A stretch of 64,000 nucleotides of DNA from JAMXLO01 sp963749575 (GCA_963749575.1 CAVVNM010000020.1:1-64000), one strand, 5' to 3'. Positions 35,364 to 45,285 are shown, counted from the first letter of the stretch. Program-made: numbers and translations. The notes: generated by a model from the letters alone, not told the origin.

Positions 35364-35803
35364 ACCTCTGGGGATGGGTGCTCGCGGTACACGTGCTGTG
35401 CGCGGTGATCTGGGTCGGCGGCATGTTCTTCGCCTATGTCGTGCTGCGTCCCAGCCTGTCGGTGCTGGAGCCAATCCAGCGGATCGCGCTCCACACCCAG
35501 GTGTTTCGCCGCTTCTTCCTGGTGGTGTGGCACGTCATGCCGCTGATCCTGATATCGGGCTTCGCGGTGCTGTTCGGCTTCTATGGCGGGCCGGCGCTGG
35601 TCGGCTGGAACGTGCACACGATGATGCTGCTCGGGCTGATCATGAGTGCCGTGTTCCTGCTGATCGTGTTCGGCCCTTACGCGCGGTTCCGCCGCACCAC
35701 GGATCGCGCCACCGCCGCGGCGTGCATCGACCGGATCCGCAAGCTGATCGGGGTGAACCTGATACTGGGCGTGGTCACCGTCGTGGTGGCACTGCTGCAC
35801 TGA
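35360..35803 (+). CDS. CopD-like integral membrane protein
   Basis: A 147-residue protein with four hydrophobic segments. It starts NLWGWVLAVHVLCAVIWVGG, a His-containing first helix characteristic of CopD/HemJ-like proteins, and later has VVWHVMPLILISG and LVGWNVHTMMLLG. The conserved His in helices suggests heme or copper binding. It is coupled to the ParA-like gene by overlap. Its role is unknown beyond a possible redox or metal function. Confidence 0.75.
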   Translation: MNLWGWVLAVHVLCAVIWVGGMFFAYVVLRPSLSVLEPIQRIALHTQVFRRFFLVVWHVMPLILISGFAVLFGFYGGPALVGWNVHTMMLLGLIMSAVFLLIVFGPYARFRRTTDRATAAACIDRIRKLIGVNLILGVVTVVVALLH

Positions 35804-35822
35804 GGCGAGACCTGCGTCACGC

Positions 35823-36740
35823 CTACCGCCGCAGCCCCAGGGTCACCTCGCGGTGCCAGATATACACCCCCGAGGCGATCAGCACCGCGACGCCGAGCAG
35901 GCTCCATAGATCCGGCCACTCGCCCCAGAACGCGATCCCCAGCACGGTCGCGTAGATGATCGCGCCGTACTCGAACGGCGCCACCAGCGTGGTCTCGGCG
36001 GCGCGGTAGCCTTCGGTCATCAGCCATTGCGCGAAGCCTGACAGCAGACCGGCGCTCACCAGCGTGGCGAACTGCCACGGACTGGGCGTCACCCAGTCGG
36101 TGATGCAGCCGAACGCGGCGAGCGTGGCGGTGCCCAGGCTGTACCAGGCGACGATGGTCACGTTGCGCTCGCCCGCATCGCCCATCTGACGAATGTTGAT
36201 CATTGACAGCGACCAGGTGAACACGCCGGCCAGCACGATCGCCACCGCACCGAGCGGCATGGAATCGGCGTCGACATGCCAAGGCCGCAGCATCACCATG
36301 ACGCCGATCAGACCCACCACCACCGCGGTCGTGCGCCGCGGTCCCACCCGCTCGCCGAGCAGCGGCACCGACACGATGGTCAGAAACAGCGGCATGGCGA
36401 AGCCGAGCGCGGTCACGGTGACCAGCGGCAGCACGCCGAAGCCGTACACCGAGGTGACGGTGCCGATGAAGCCGTACACCGTGCGCATCACGTGACCCAC
36501 CGGCCGGCAAGTCTTCAGCGCCAGCAGGCCGCCACTGCGCACGATCATCGGCAGCATCGCGACGAAGCCGACGAGGCTGCGGAACATGACGATTTCCAGC
36601 ACCGGGAAATCCGCGGTCAGCGCCTTCACCAGGGCTGAGCCCAGCGTGAAGATGGCGGAGGCGCTGAGAACGTAGAGGATTGCATGCCGTCGTGCCGCGC
36701 GCAGCTCGGCGGCCGGAAGGCGCAGGGCGGACGATTCCAT
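35823..36740 (-). CDS. EamA/DMT-family transporter
   Basis: A 305-residue protein with ten hydrophobic segments in two EamA repeats (first repeat near 20-150, second near 165-295). Typical phrases are SALVKALTADFPVLEIVMFR, LPLVTVTALGFAMPLFLT and PLLGERVGPRR, and in the second half YRAAETTLVAPFEYGAIIYA. It would export or import a small metabolite. It converges with the CopD-like gene, with 19 bases between stops. Confidence 0.88.
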   Translation of the reverse strand: MESSALRLPAAELRAARRHAILYVLSASAIFTLGSALVKALTADFPVLEIVMFRSLVGFVAMLPMIVRSGGLLALKTCRPVGHVMRTVYGFIGTVTSVYGFGVLPLVTVTALGFAMPLFLTIVSVPLLGERVGPRRTTAVVVGLIGVMVMLRPWHVDADSMPLGAVAIVLAGVFTWSLSMINIRQMGDAGERNVTIVAWYSLGTATLAAFGCITDWVTPSPWQFATLVSAGLLSGFAQWLMTEGYRAAETTLVAPFEYGAIIYATVLGIAFWGEWPDLWSLLGVAVLIASGVYIWHREVTLGLRR

Positions 36741-36857
36741 TGCTGCGAGACTACTCCGAGGTCAGCCGCAGCTCCATCGCCGGCGCGCAGGCAGCGCAGC
36801 GGAATGGCGGGGCCGGCCGTGGGCTGGTCCCGTTGGTCAGGCTGCGGAGCGACGCAT

Positions 36858-37529
36858 TCAGGGCGGGCCGGTGGAGGCAGGTTCCGGGGCTGGCGGCTGG
36901 GCCGGTGCCGACGCGGCGTAAAGCGCGTTCATCTGCTCATGGCGGGTAGCCCGCGACCGCTTGAGCAGGTCCGTGACGAAGTCGGCGAGGTTGCCGCCGT
37001 GCAGCATGACGACGAGGCGGCATTCCTGCCACAGCGGATGGTCCGGCATGATGCCGAGATCGCGGCAGATGTCGGCGATGACGGCGCCGACCGGCCGGTG
37101 GCGGATCTCGGCGGCGATCTGCTCCGGCGTCGGCAGGTTGGCCAGCCGGGGATCGGTCTCGGCGGCTTCCCGGGGTGCCTCGCAAGGCGGGCGCCGGGTG
37201 CGCGGCGACACCGTGCGCGGCGGCTGGGGCTTCGGGTCCGGTCGGGCGGCACTGCGCAGCAGCCTGGCCTCGAGCGCGGTGGCGCGGTGCAGGGCCATGG
37301 CGATGCGCGACAGGATCAGCGCGATGTCGCTGGTGCCGAAGCAGCAACCGGTGAAGGCGGGGTGATCCGGGAGGCTGCGCTGCCCGACCGCGCGGGCGAG
37401 TTGCTTGCCGTGGTCGATCAGCTTGCGGACCAGGCCGAGCAGGCGGGCGAGGCAGCCGCGCCGGTCTGCGAGCATCGGCCAGCGGGCGGGCTGGGTGGTT
37501 GGACCGGGTGCGGTGGCCGCGGCGGACAT
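36858..37529 (-). CDS. Hypothetical protein, helical, Pro/Arg-rich middle
   Basis: A 223-residue protein. The N-terminal 90 residues are helical (LARLLGLVRKLIDHGKQLARA and DIALILSRIAMALHRAT), with a Pro/Arg-rich linker at about 95-120 and a C-terminal helical part (IADICRDLGIMPDHPLWQEC). No signal peptide or membrane segment is visible. I do not recognise a function. It is comparable in style, not in sequence, to the orphan at 20256. Confidence 0.55.
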   Translation of the reverse strand: MSAAATAPGPTTQPARWPMLADRRGCLARLLGLVRKLIDHGKQLARAVGQRSLPDHPAFTGCCFGTSDIALILSRIAMALHRATALEARLLRSAARPDPKPQPPRTVSPRTRRPPCEAPREAAETDPRLANLPTPEQIAAEIRHRPVGAVIADICRDLGIMPDHPLWQECRLVVMLHGGNLADFVTDLLKRSRATRHEQMNALYAASAPAQPPAPEPASTGPP

Positions 37530-38433
37530 GAACGGAACAAGAACATGAAGGGGCGGCGGGTGTCAAGGAATATTTTCCAGGATGGCCTGGTGAGTGACGG
37601 TCTCAGCTTTGGTTTATCCGCAGACCACAGCGCCGCCGCAAAGCGGCAACCAATGGCTGATCTGGCAGCGTCGCCAGCAAGCAAGATGCAACGCAAATGC
37701 ACGCCGATCAGAAGGGATGCACGCAAATGCACCGAGCGGTCGCGCGGCCGGAATGTAATTCTACACATTCCTTAAGACGACACCACCTAACACGCGAGCT
37801 GCCTTGGGCGAGAGAAATTGTCACTGGTTTACGCTGAGCCGACCCACTCGCGACAATGCGGGCATCGCTGGAGTGGCGCGCCAGTGAGGTGAGCGATGAT
37901 GCAGCCATGCGCATCGGCGGCGAAGCTGCCGGGGCGGCAGTCCCATTCTCAAAAGCGGCATCGAAAGAATTCCCCCCCCGTTTGCCTTTGCTATTTCCCT
38001 TTCCTCGGTCTGGCGTCATACGCAGGATGACGCCCTGCGTACATCGCCAGTCGTAGACAATCATCGCCACAGCGCGATGAGCAGCTTGCGGGCGAGTGCC
38101 ACGATCGGTGGTGCGCTTCTTGCCGGCGGCACCTCTGCGATACCACCCAGAAGCCCCTGATGCCGAGACGCACCAACGCTGCCTTCATGGTTGCTGACGG
38201 GCCTGCTTGCCGATCCAGTTGCTCGCGTTCGCGGTTCGGGCGCTTCGCATCTTCCTCCTCCAGAGTGGGATCGCGGCCATGCTGCAGTGCTTCTTCTCGC
38301 CGCGCACCACCAAGGAAGGAACGCTTGACACCGATATCCAGCCTCGTCTTCCCCGCCGGTGCTCGGCGTGATACCGCTATCGGCTGGTTGTGAAGAGGTA
38401 GTATTTGCGATCGCCGCGGGAACCAACCAGCGC
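37530..38433. other. Long stretch without a gene; contains one copy of a dispersed repeat
   Basis: No open frame here has a family resemblance. At about 37637-37735 it carries a repeat also found at about 40409-40500 (shared CAGCGTCGCCAGCAAGCAAG and CGATCAGAAGGGATGCACGC blocks). The part after about 38140 may be the eroded start of the IS4 remnant that follows. Confidence 0.5.
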
Positions 38434-39068
38434 CTACCAGAAACCACCCCGCGAAAGCATTCCCCGATCAACCAAAGCCGATCGTCGCCGTTCAGGGGAT
38501 TTGACATACGTGCCGAGCACCCATGCCGAAACGCAAATCCTTGCTGTCGCGCAGCCCGCACTCAATTCCCGCGCCGAGCCGTAAAAGCCGTCAACTGCTT
38601 GGCGGAGGCGGTGCTGCTCGCGGCCAGGCACAGGCTTGCTTCATGGCAGGGTCCTGCCACGACACCAAGGTTCCTGACCGGATCGCCATGCTGCCCCGCC
38701 GCACCCGCAGCATACGTGCACCACCGCCGCGCACCGGCGGCAGTAGGTGCGGGTTTCGCCGCTCGTGGCGGTAACGCTATCCTGCGGAAACGGATGAAGT
38801 AATCAGAAATACAGCTCTTCGGTGAGCATTTTTAGAGCTTTTGATCGCCGAGCCGCGGTCGGCCACGACGGCACATTTGAAACCGCGCTCGCTAAGCTCG
38901 TGCCGGCACGCCGCACGCACGCCGTAACCCGCAGCAACCAGAATAGCATCGAAGCGTACGATGGCAGGGTTACAGCCGGTCAACCTGTTTAATCGCATGC
39001 TTCGGCTTGCTCCGGAACGTCTGCCGATCGGTGCAACCGCCAGGGAGGCAATGTGTAACAAGGGTGCA
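38434..39068 (-). mobile_element. Degenerate IS4-family remnant
   Basis: Broken minus-strand frames match pieces of the intact transposase at 41166: YVKSPERRR (intact: HVKSPERRD), CAVVADRGS (intact: CIVADRGF) and HIASLAVAPIGR (intact: HSASLAVCTIG). Stops and shifts occur throughout, so it is inactive. It has the same orientation as the intact copy. Confidence 0.7.
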
Positions 39069-39640
39069 CTCGTTCAACCCTCTTGGCATGAAGGACATGC
39101 GCAAGCCGACCACCACCGGCACTTCGCCGCCCGCCAGCGTTGCTGAGACCAACGTCTCGGCAATTGGCCGTCTTGCCCAGAACCGCTTGGTATATTGCGC
39201 AGCAACGCCAACCGAATGGCCGCCCTTCTTCGGCAGCGCCGTGTCATCGATCACCAGCACGCCGTTCATCCCGCTCGACGAGTCGGTCCGCCTGGATGAG
39301 AGGCTCGGCTTCCAGCGGTGCCGCATCCCAAACTCCAGCCGCCAGCGAAATGATGCACCTGATCATACTCGCCCGGCACCGGCCGCTCCGCCATCGGTTA
39401 AACGCTCCTCCGCACGCCCCGCCCGATCAGTCCTGCAATATAGAGCGCGGCACATCTGCCGCCGGGCCTTGTGCTCCAGGCGGGCCAGAAATGGCCCCCA
39501 GCCAGTGTACAAGTTCCGCCGCTCCAACCGAACTCCGTGCCCACCGCGATCGACCTCCAACAAGCCGATCCCCCAGCAATCACCGAGCTGCCGATTGGGA
39601 ACCCCAAAACCGATGTCATTACGGAAATTCTGCCGAAGTA
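39069..39640 (-). mobile_element. Degenerate IS701-like transposase remnant
   Basis: Minus-strand pieces in different frames read YIAGLIGRGVRRSV, VHHF (of the typical QLHHF segment) and VLVIDDTALPKKGGHSVGVA, the catalytic-Asp block of IS701-type DDE proteins. It is truncated at about 39070, where the IS4 remnant begins, so one element was probably cut by the other or by deletion. Confidence 0.7.
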
Positions 39641-39703
39641 GTGCTAACGCGGGCATACGGCGACTATCGCGAGCCGGAGATACAGTTTTTGCCTTCGGAA
39701 ATT

Positions 39704-40180
39704 TCAAACTGCGACACTACCCTCCGATTGAACCCGCTTCAGGTGGTCGACTTGGACCTGTTGGCGGATCGCTATCACTTGCTCCCGTGAAAGATTCTTG
39801 GCTGGTTCGCCAGGACGGCTGGAAATCCCGCGGAAAAATGCCGCCTGCCCCGGCGAGGGGGCCATCCACAGGATGAACAATTCCGTGTCAGGGTTTTCAA
39901 ACCCGTGCCAGACCCCCTTCGGGACAAAGATCGTCGCGCCCTTTTGGAGCGGCACCTGTTCATCGTTCAGCGTGACGATGCCACCGCCGTCCAACACATA
40001 AATCACCTCATCCCAGCAGGCGTGCACATGGCGCGGAATCCCGACCCCTGGCGGCACCAGTTGGGTGCCCAGAGCCAGGTCATTCGCGCTTCTGTTGGGA
40101 TCGACTTTGATAACAACCTCGCCGCTGGAATTAAACATGCGTTCGCCGTCGGTCGCCCCAAGAACGTAGCCCTGCATCAT
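39704..40180 (-). CDS. Cupin-domain protein
   Basis: A 158-residue protein with the two cupin motifs: GVGIPRHVHACWDEVIYVLDG (about 45-65; metal ligands His, His, Glu) and PKGVWHGFENP (about 87-97; the third His). It is a single-domain beta-barrel of the kind that acts as a sugar isomerase, dioxygenase or binding protein; the reaction cannot be told. It is intact despite lying in a region of transposon debris. Confidence 0.8.
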   Translation of the reverse strand: MMQGYVLGATDGERMFNSSGEVVIKVDPNRSANDLALGTQLVPPGVGIPRHVHACWDEVIYVLDGGGIVTLNDEQVPLQKGATIFVPKGVWHGFENPDTELFILWMAPSPGQAAFFRGISSRPGEPAKNLSREQVIAIRQQVQVDHLKRVQSEGSVAV

Positions 40181-41153
40181 TCGCTCCCCTTCTTGAACCT
40201 ATCGCCAAAAGGTTCGTCACTTTGCTTCCTGCGGTTCCGACACCATAACGGCGGCGCTATCCTTGGCGTGCCCTCCATCGCAGGAAGGACCGTGCCAACT
40301 GGCGCGGCGTTTCAGCCCGCTTCAGTCCACCGGTAGGTCAGGCGCTTTTCATTAATGCTGTAAGCCGCGATGCGAAGCAAACTCGGAACCAAAACCATCA
40401 CAGCCCGGCCGCTGGCCGCAACCAACGGCTGATCCAGCAGCGTCGCCAGCAAGCAAGATTTAACGCAAATGCACGCTGATCAGAAGGGATGCACGCAGAT
40501 GGTCCTGAGTAATCGATCCGCCGATGCCCTGCCTCAAGGGAGGCGCCGGCCTCGCGACCGCTCGGTGCATTGGCGTGCATCCCTTCTGATCAGCGTGCAT
40601 TTGCGTTAAATCCTTTTTGCCTTGCTTCATGACTTTGGCGAGAGGCCGCGCCGTTGATGGCGTTGCACGCCGGGTGCACCGGCCACCGGCTCCGTCATTA
40701 GCACGTGCGGGCAACGCAGTGCCGCATCAGCAGCGGATCGCGCTGGCTATGCGTTCGTTTCGACCGGGTGACGAAAAACCTTCGCGTCGTGCGGAAGTTC
40801 GACAGGTTAGCAGTGCAGATGCGGCTTTCGTCGGTATGTGGGCGAGACTTGCGGGAGGCGTTTCGGACTACGTACTCACGAAGATTCTTGCCGGTGATGC
40901 GGGCCATGTGCATCATGCCCCCTTCGCCACCACGCTCAACCAAGCCAACGATCTCACGCTTGTTGGCCGGACCGGATCTGGCCGGAAGGAATTCAGGTGC
41001 AGTTGCAAGATCGTCTCAGCGTGCCCATGACACGGCTGGTCGACGTGTTGAAGAGAAACTCCTCAATGCATGTGTGGGGCCAGTCGGGCTGACCGAGAAG
41101 CCGGTCGGTGGCGCTGGGCGTTCCATCGTTATTGGTGGGATCCGGCTAGAGAC
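40181..41153. other. Intergenic region without a gene, containing a 40-bp inverted repeat
   Basis: No convincing gene is seen. Several short open frames exist on both strands without family resemblance. The main structure is the inverted repeat at 40457-40612. The right half (about 40620-41150) could be old mobile-element debris, but I recognise nothing specific. Confidence 0.5.
40457..40612. repeat. Perfect 40-bp inverted repeat with 76-base spacer
   Basis: The left arm 40457-40496 and right arm 40573-40612 are exact reverse complements. The arms contain the internal near-repeat GCACGC / GCAAATGC and GATCAGAAGGGATGCAC. AAGCAAG lies just outside the left arm (40451) and CTTGCTT outside the right (40621). 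Two similar structures with different arm sequences occur at 42556 and 62277. Confidence 0.9.
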
Positions 41154-42494
41154 TCCCCTCATTTATCAAACCGAACCAAAAACGTCTGCGAAGAGCGGTT
41201 GATCATGCAGCATGAGAGAAAAGCGCTCCATCAAGGGGCCGAGCCACTCTTCTCGCATGGTGGGCATGAGGTCGTAGAGCATGCAGCCCTGACGGAACAG
41301 CGAATGGACGCGGCGTTTGGCGGTGTTGGTCTTCAGCATGCGATCGTATCCCAGCGCCTCACCCGCAGCGCCCAGCAAGGTTAACAGCACCACCGCAAAC
41401 GCATTGATTAGCCACAGTCGATCGCGCCGCTCAGGGGATTTGACGTGCATGGTGCCCATGCCCATGCCGAAGCGCAGATCCTTGGTGTCACGCAGCCCAC
41501 ACTCAATGCTCCAGCGACGACCGTAATAGCTGGTCAATTGCTTGGCGGTGGCATCCGTACTGGAGGCAGCCAAGCACCAAGCTTGCTTCATGGCGGGATC
41601 CTGAACACAGACCACGGTTCCCACCGGATAGCGATCAGCGGTGACCGCGGCGCCGCGTAGCACACGGGCGCCTCCGCCGGCGCGCACCCAGGCGGCCGCG
41701 GTGCGGGTTTCGCCGCCGCGGTCGGTCACCGCAATATTGCCGCGAAAGCGGATCACATAGTCGAAATACAGCTCTTCGGTCAGCACCTGGTAGAGCTTCT
41801 GATCGCCGAAGCCGCGGTCCGCCACAATGCAGACTTGGATCCCCGCCGGCAGCAGTTCAGCGAGCCGGACCAGCACGCGATGTTCGTACAGGCTGCGGTG
41901 GTCCTTGAGCGTGCCTTTGTCGACCGTCAGCCAGACTAGCGGCGTTGAACGACCATGATCGCTGATGAGTGCCAGCATGATGGTGGCCTGGTTGTCGGCA
42001 TCAAAATCCGTCCAGTCCATCGCTACCACAATGGCGCTTCGTTCGCCGATAATATACGGCACCCAGCGGACGAGAATCTCGTCGACGTTGATGGCAGGAT
42101 TGGAGAGCAGCCTGTCTACCTGTTTCACCGCATGCTTGAGCTTCAAGCTGCGGGCGGCGGCGAGGCCTTGGCCAATGGTACAGACCGCCAGTGAAGCGCT
42201 GTGCATTACCCCCAACGTGGCGTTGCAGAGTGCGTCAACCCGCTTGGCGTGCAGATCTTGCTCCAGCAAGCCGCCCAGCACATCGCGAATCCCCTGGAAT
42301 GAGAACCGCTGCCTGATGACCATCGCATTGCCCCAACTCGATGCTGCCGGGGGCAAACTCGCCCGTCGCGCGGGTCCGGGGAATCGGACCCGTCAATTCG
42401 CAACAACCCGCCATCCACGACCATCCTATCGATTCTTTTTGCAATCCTCCTACCGCCGGCCAATTCTTTTATGGCGCCCCCTTAAATGAGGGGA
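41154..42494 (-). mobile_element. IS4-family insertion sequence
   Basis: The ends carry TCCCCTCATTTA at 41154 and its inverted copy TAAATGAGGGGA at 42483-42494. No clear target duplication is adjacent; GGGATCCGG occurs near both sides but not at the ends. The transposase is intact. Confidence 0.8.
41166..42323 (-). CDS. IS4-family DDE transposase
   Basis: About 385 residues from ATG 42323 (MVIRQRFSFQGIRD); 42356 is an alternative start. Catalytic residues are Asp in VAMDWTDFD, Asp in CIVADRGFGDQ, and the Y-(2)-R-(3)-E-(6)-K signature in YGRRWSIECGLRDTK with FGMGMGTMHVKSPERRD after it. The frame is unbroken. The degenerate copy at 38434-39068 is of the same family. Confidence 0.92.
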   Translation of the reverse strand: MVIRQRFSFQGIRDVLGGLLEQDLHAKRVDALCNATLGVMHSASLAVCTIGQGLAAARSLKLKHAVKQVDRLLSNPAINVDEILVRWVPYIIGERSAIVVAMDWTDFDADNQATIMLALISDHGRSTPLVWLTVDKGTLKDHRSLYEHRVLVRLAELLPAGIQVCIVADRGFGDQKLYQVLTEELYFDYVIRFRGNIAVTDRGGETRTAAAWVRAGGGARVLRGAAVTADRYPVGTVVCVQDPAMKQAWCLAASSTDATAKQLTSYYGRRWSIECGLRDTKDLRFGMGMGTMHVKSPERRDRLWLINAFAVVLLTLLGAAGEALGYDRMLKTNTAKRRVHSLFRQGCMLYDLMPTMREEWLGPLMERFSLMLHDQPLFADVFGSV

Positions 42495-42555
42495 TGGCTG
42501 AGGGGATCCGGTCAGCCTGAAAATGCTCTGGCAGCGGAGAACACTGCAAGAGAAC

Positions 42556-42697
42556 AAGCAAGAAATGGAACCGCAAAACACGCAAAGCACGCGGATAAGA
42601 CCGGTGTCTCTCGGGGCACCGGACTTCGCCAGCAATGGCAGAGGAGCACTGACCGTTTGCGTGTTTTGCGTGTTTTGCGGTTCCATTTTCTTTGCTT
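42556..42697. repeat. Imperfect inverted repeat rich in CGCAAAACA units
   Basis: The left arm (about 42556-42594) and right arm (about 42656-42697) pair through ATGGAACCGCAAAACACGC plus further CGCAAA units. The outer ends read AAGCAAGA on the left and, inverted, AAGCAAAGA on the right. It lies between the IS4 element and the Pat-type gene and may act as a terminator-like hairpin, but its length suggests a repeat element. Confidence 0.85.
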
Positions 42698-42755
42698 CTT
42701 ATCGGCACCGGTTCGTTGATCGCTGCCGTCTGAAACGCGTCCCACTTCGCGAAGC

Positions 42756-45254
42756 CTACCCCACCCGCAGTCGCGCCTCCACCACGTCCGGCTCCTCCGG
42801 CATGCGCTTCACGGTGAAACCGAGATGCCGCACGAATGCCAGCATCGGCGCATTGTCGGCCAGCACCTGGCCGACAATCTCGCGCAGCCCGCGCCCACGC
42901 GCCCAGTCGATCAGCCGGTGCATCAGGTGCCGGGCGACGCCCCTGCCCTTCATGTCGCCCTGCACGATCACCGCGAACTCGCCGGACTGCTCATCCTCGC
43001 CCACCAGGCGCGCAACGCCGACGGTTTGGCCGTTCGCCTCGCGCACCGCGACGAAGGCCATTTCGCGGTCGTAGTCGATCTGGGTGAGCCGCGCCATCTG
43101 CTCGCGCGACAGCTCGCGCATCGCGGTGAAGAAGCGGTAGCGGATGTCCTGCGGCGACAACCGAGCGAAGAACGCGCCATGCTGGTCGGCGTCCTCGGGG
43201 CGGATCGGGCGGACCAGCAGTCGCTCGCCGTCGTTGGTCGTCCAGTGCTCCATGAGTTCGGCCGGATAGGGGGTAATCGCGAGTCCGCCGCCGGCGTCGC
43301 CTGCCGCGCGCAACCGCAACCAGGCGTCCGCCGCCAACACGCCGTCCGCGTCGACGATCAGCGGGTTCAGATCCAGTTCGGCGATCTCCGGGAAATCGAC
43401 GATGAGCTGGCTGACCCGCACCAGTGCCTCCGCCACGGCGAATTGGTTCGCCGGTGGATTGTCGCGGAATCGCGCCAGCGTCGCCGCGGCTCGCGTGCGC
43501 CCGATGAGGCCGTGCGCGAGCGCGAGATTGAGCGGCGGCAGATCAGCGGCGACATCGCACACGATGTCCGCGGTCGTGCCGCCCTGGCCGAAGCTGATGA
43601 TCGGTCCGAACGTGGCATCGTCGGCGACGCGGATCCGAAGCTCTCGCCAGCGATGTGCCTGGCGCTGCACCAGCAGCGGCAATTCACCGCCCTCGGCCGT
43701 CTGGCGCGCGGCAAGCAGGCGGGCAGCGGAGGTGACCTCCGCCCCGTCATGCAGATCGAGCGCCAGCCCCCCGGAGGCACGTTGATCGGGGCGCACGCTC
43801 TGGCGCAGCTTCACCACGGCGGGGAAGCCCAGCAGCGCGGCCGCCACGGCCGCGTCGTCCGCAGTCGCCACGGCACGACCGGGCACCACGGGAATGCCAT
43901 AGGCTGACACCACCGCCAACGCCTCGTCCTGCGTCGTGGCACGGCGCCCGGCGCGGCGGATCGCGGCGAACACACCGCGCACCGCGTCACGATCCGGCGT
44001 CACGGTCAGCACGGTACTGTGCGGCAATTCGCGCGCGGCGGCACGGTTGCGGCGATCCTGCACCAGATGCAGGAAGCCACGCACCGCCTGCTCGGGCGTG
44101 GCAAACACCGCCATGCCGGCCTGCGCCAGGCTGCGCCGGCATGCGGCGCCGGTGGTCTCGCCCATGGCACAGACCAGCAGCGGCACCTTCATGGTATCGC
44201 GGGATGCCGCCAGTTCCGCGATCGCCATCGCATCGCCGCCGCCGGCAGGTGCGTGCACCACCATGACGCCGCCGACGCCGGGCATAGCGGCGGCAGCCTC
44301 TGCCAACGTCGCAAGCCGCGTCGAGTGATCCGGCTCCACGTGAACGATGTCGGCCGCCAGTTGCAGTCCATTGCGCAGCACCGCATCCGCCGCCATCCGG
44401 CCGGCGCCGATCGCGTTGGTGACGATGCTCAGCGCCTCACTGCGGACCGGGCGGGCACGGGCCAGGATTTCGGCTGCTGCCAGCAGGTCGTCGAGATTGG
44501 TGACGCACAGCACGCCCGCCCGGCGCAGCGCCGCCTCGAAGGCGCGGTCCGCGGCGCCGCTGGGGTCGGTGAGCACACTGCCGGGCCGGATCGCGACCAC
44601 CGGCCGCAGACGGGACGCGGCGCGAGCAGCCGAGAGAAACGCGCGCCGGTCGCGCAGCTGCCTGATATCGAGCAGGATGGCGCCAGTGCCCGGGTCGCGC
44701 GACAGCCAGTCCAGGACCAGGCCGAAGCCGATATCAGCACGATCACCGATGCCGACGATGTGGCTGAAGCCGACGCCATTCGGCTGCGCCCAGTCGAGCA
44801 CCGTGCGGCACAGCGATGCCGACTGCGACACCAGCGCGAGCCGGCCGGCCGGCACCGGCAGATGCGCGCGCGAGGCATTCAGACCGATGCCGGGCACCGC
44901 GATGCCGAACAATTCCGGCCCCAGCACGCGAACCCCGCCGCGGCGCGCCGGGTCGGACAGCCCGCTCGCGCCACAATGGACGATGGCCGCGAAGGTGCCT
45001 TTGGCGGCCAGCGCCGCCAGCAGACCCGGCGGAGGGGGCGAGCCGATCACCGCCAGGTCCGGCGCAGCAGGCAGTGCGGCAATGTCCTCGGGCGTATCGG
45101 CCGCGACCACACCGCCTTTGAAGCTGCCGGCGTGGAGGTTGGCCATGACCTGCCGGCCCACCTCCGATGCCGTGCCGATCGCGACGATCAGGTCGGGGTG
45201 AAACAGACAGGCCGGACTGAACCGTCCGGCAGGCTTGTCGCGCATCAGATGCAT
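42756..45254 (-). CDS. Pat-type fusion: acyl-CoA synthetase (ADP-forming)-like + GNAT acetyltransferase
   Basis: An 832-residue protein. Residues 20-430 are CoA-binding and ligase-CoA-like domains (LIVAIGTASEVGRQV, ALVSQSASLCRTVLDWAQ). Residues 440-640 are an ATP-grasp domain (AYGIPVVPGRAVATADDA, FPAVVKL). Residues 670-832 are a GNAT domain with the acetyl-CoA loop GDMKGRGVARHLM. This is the architecture of PatZ/Pka, the protein-lysine acetyltransferase that inactivates acetyl-CoA synthetase; the ligase part is usually catalytically dead and regulatory. No cognate deacetylase or acs gene is adjacent. Confidence 0.88.
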   Translation of the reverse strand: MHLMRDKPAGRFSPACLFHPDLIVAIGTASEVGRQVMANLHAGSFKGGVVAADTPEDIAALPAAPDLAVIGSPPPPGLLAALAAKGTFAAIVHCGASGLSDPARRGGVRVLGPELFGIAVPGIGLNASRAHLPVPAGRLALVSQSASLCRTVLDWAQPNGVGFSHIVGIGDRADIGFGLVLDWLSRDPGTGAILLDIRQLRDRRAFLSAARAASRLRPVVAIRPGSVLTDPSGAADRAFEAALRRAGVLCVTNLDDLLAAAEILARARPVRSEALSIVTNAIGAGRMAADAVLRNGLQLAADIVHVEPDHSTRLATLAEAAAAMPGVGGVMVVHAPAGGGDAMAIAELAASRDTMKVPLLVCAMGETTGAACRRSLAQAGMAVFATPEQAVRGFLHLVQDRRNRAAARELPHSTVLTVTPDRDAVRGVFAAIRRAGRRATTQDEALAVVSAYGIPVVPGRAVATADDAAVAAALLGFPAVVKLRQSVRPDQRASGGLALDLHDGAEVTSAARLLAARQTAEGGELPLLVQRQAHRWRELRIRVADDATFGPIISFGQGGTTADIVCDVAADLPPLNLALAHGLIGRTRAAATLARFRDNPPANQFAVAEALVRVSQLIVDFPEIAELDLNPLIVDADGVLAADAWLRLRAAGDAGGGLAITPYPAELMEHWTTNDGERLLVRPIRPEDADQHGAFFARLSPQDIRYRFFTAMRELSREQMARLTQIDYDREMAFVAVREANGQTVGVARLVGEDEQSGEFAVIVQGDMKGRGVARHLMHRLIDWARGRGLREIVGQVLADNAPMLAFVRHLGFTVKRMPEEPDVVEARLRVG

Positions 45255-45285
45255 GGCGGGTCAGCATAAGGCCTGTGTGGACCCC

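Noticed and set aside
42556..42697. A simple rho-independent terminator
   Set aside because: The arms are far longer than needed, have internal sub-repeats and no terminal T run, and similar structures recur elsewhere with other arms.
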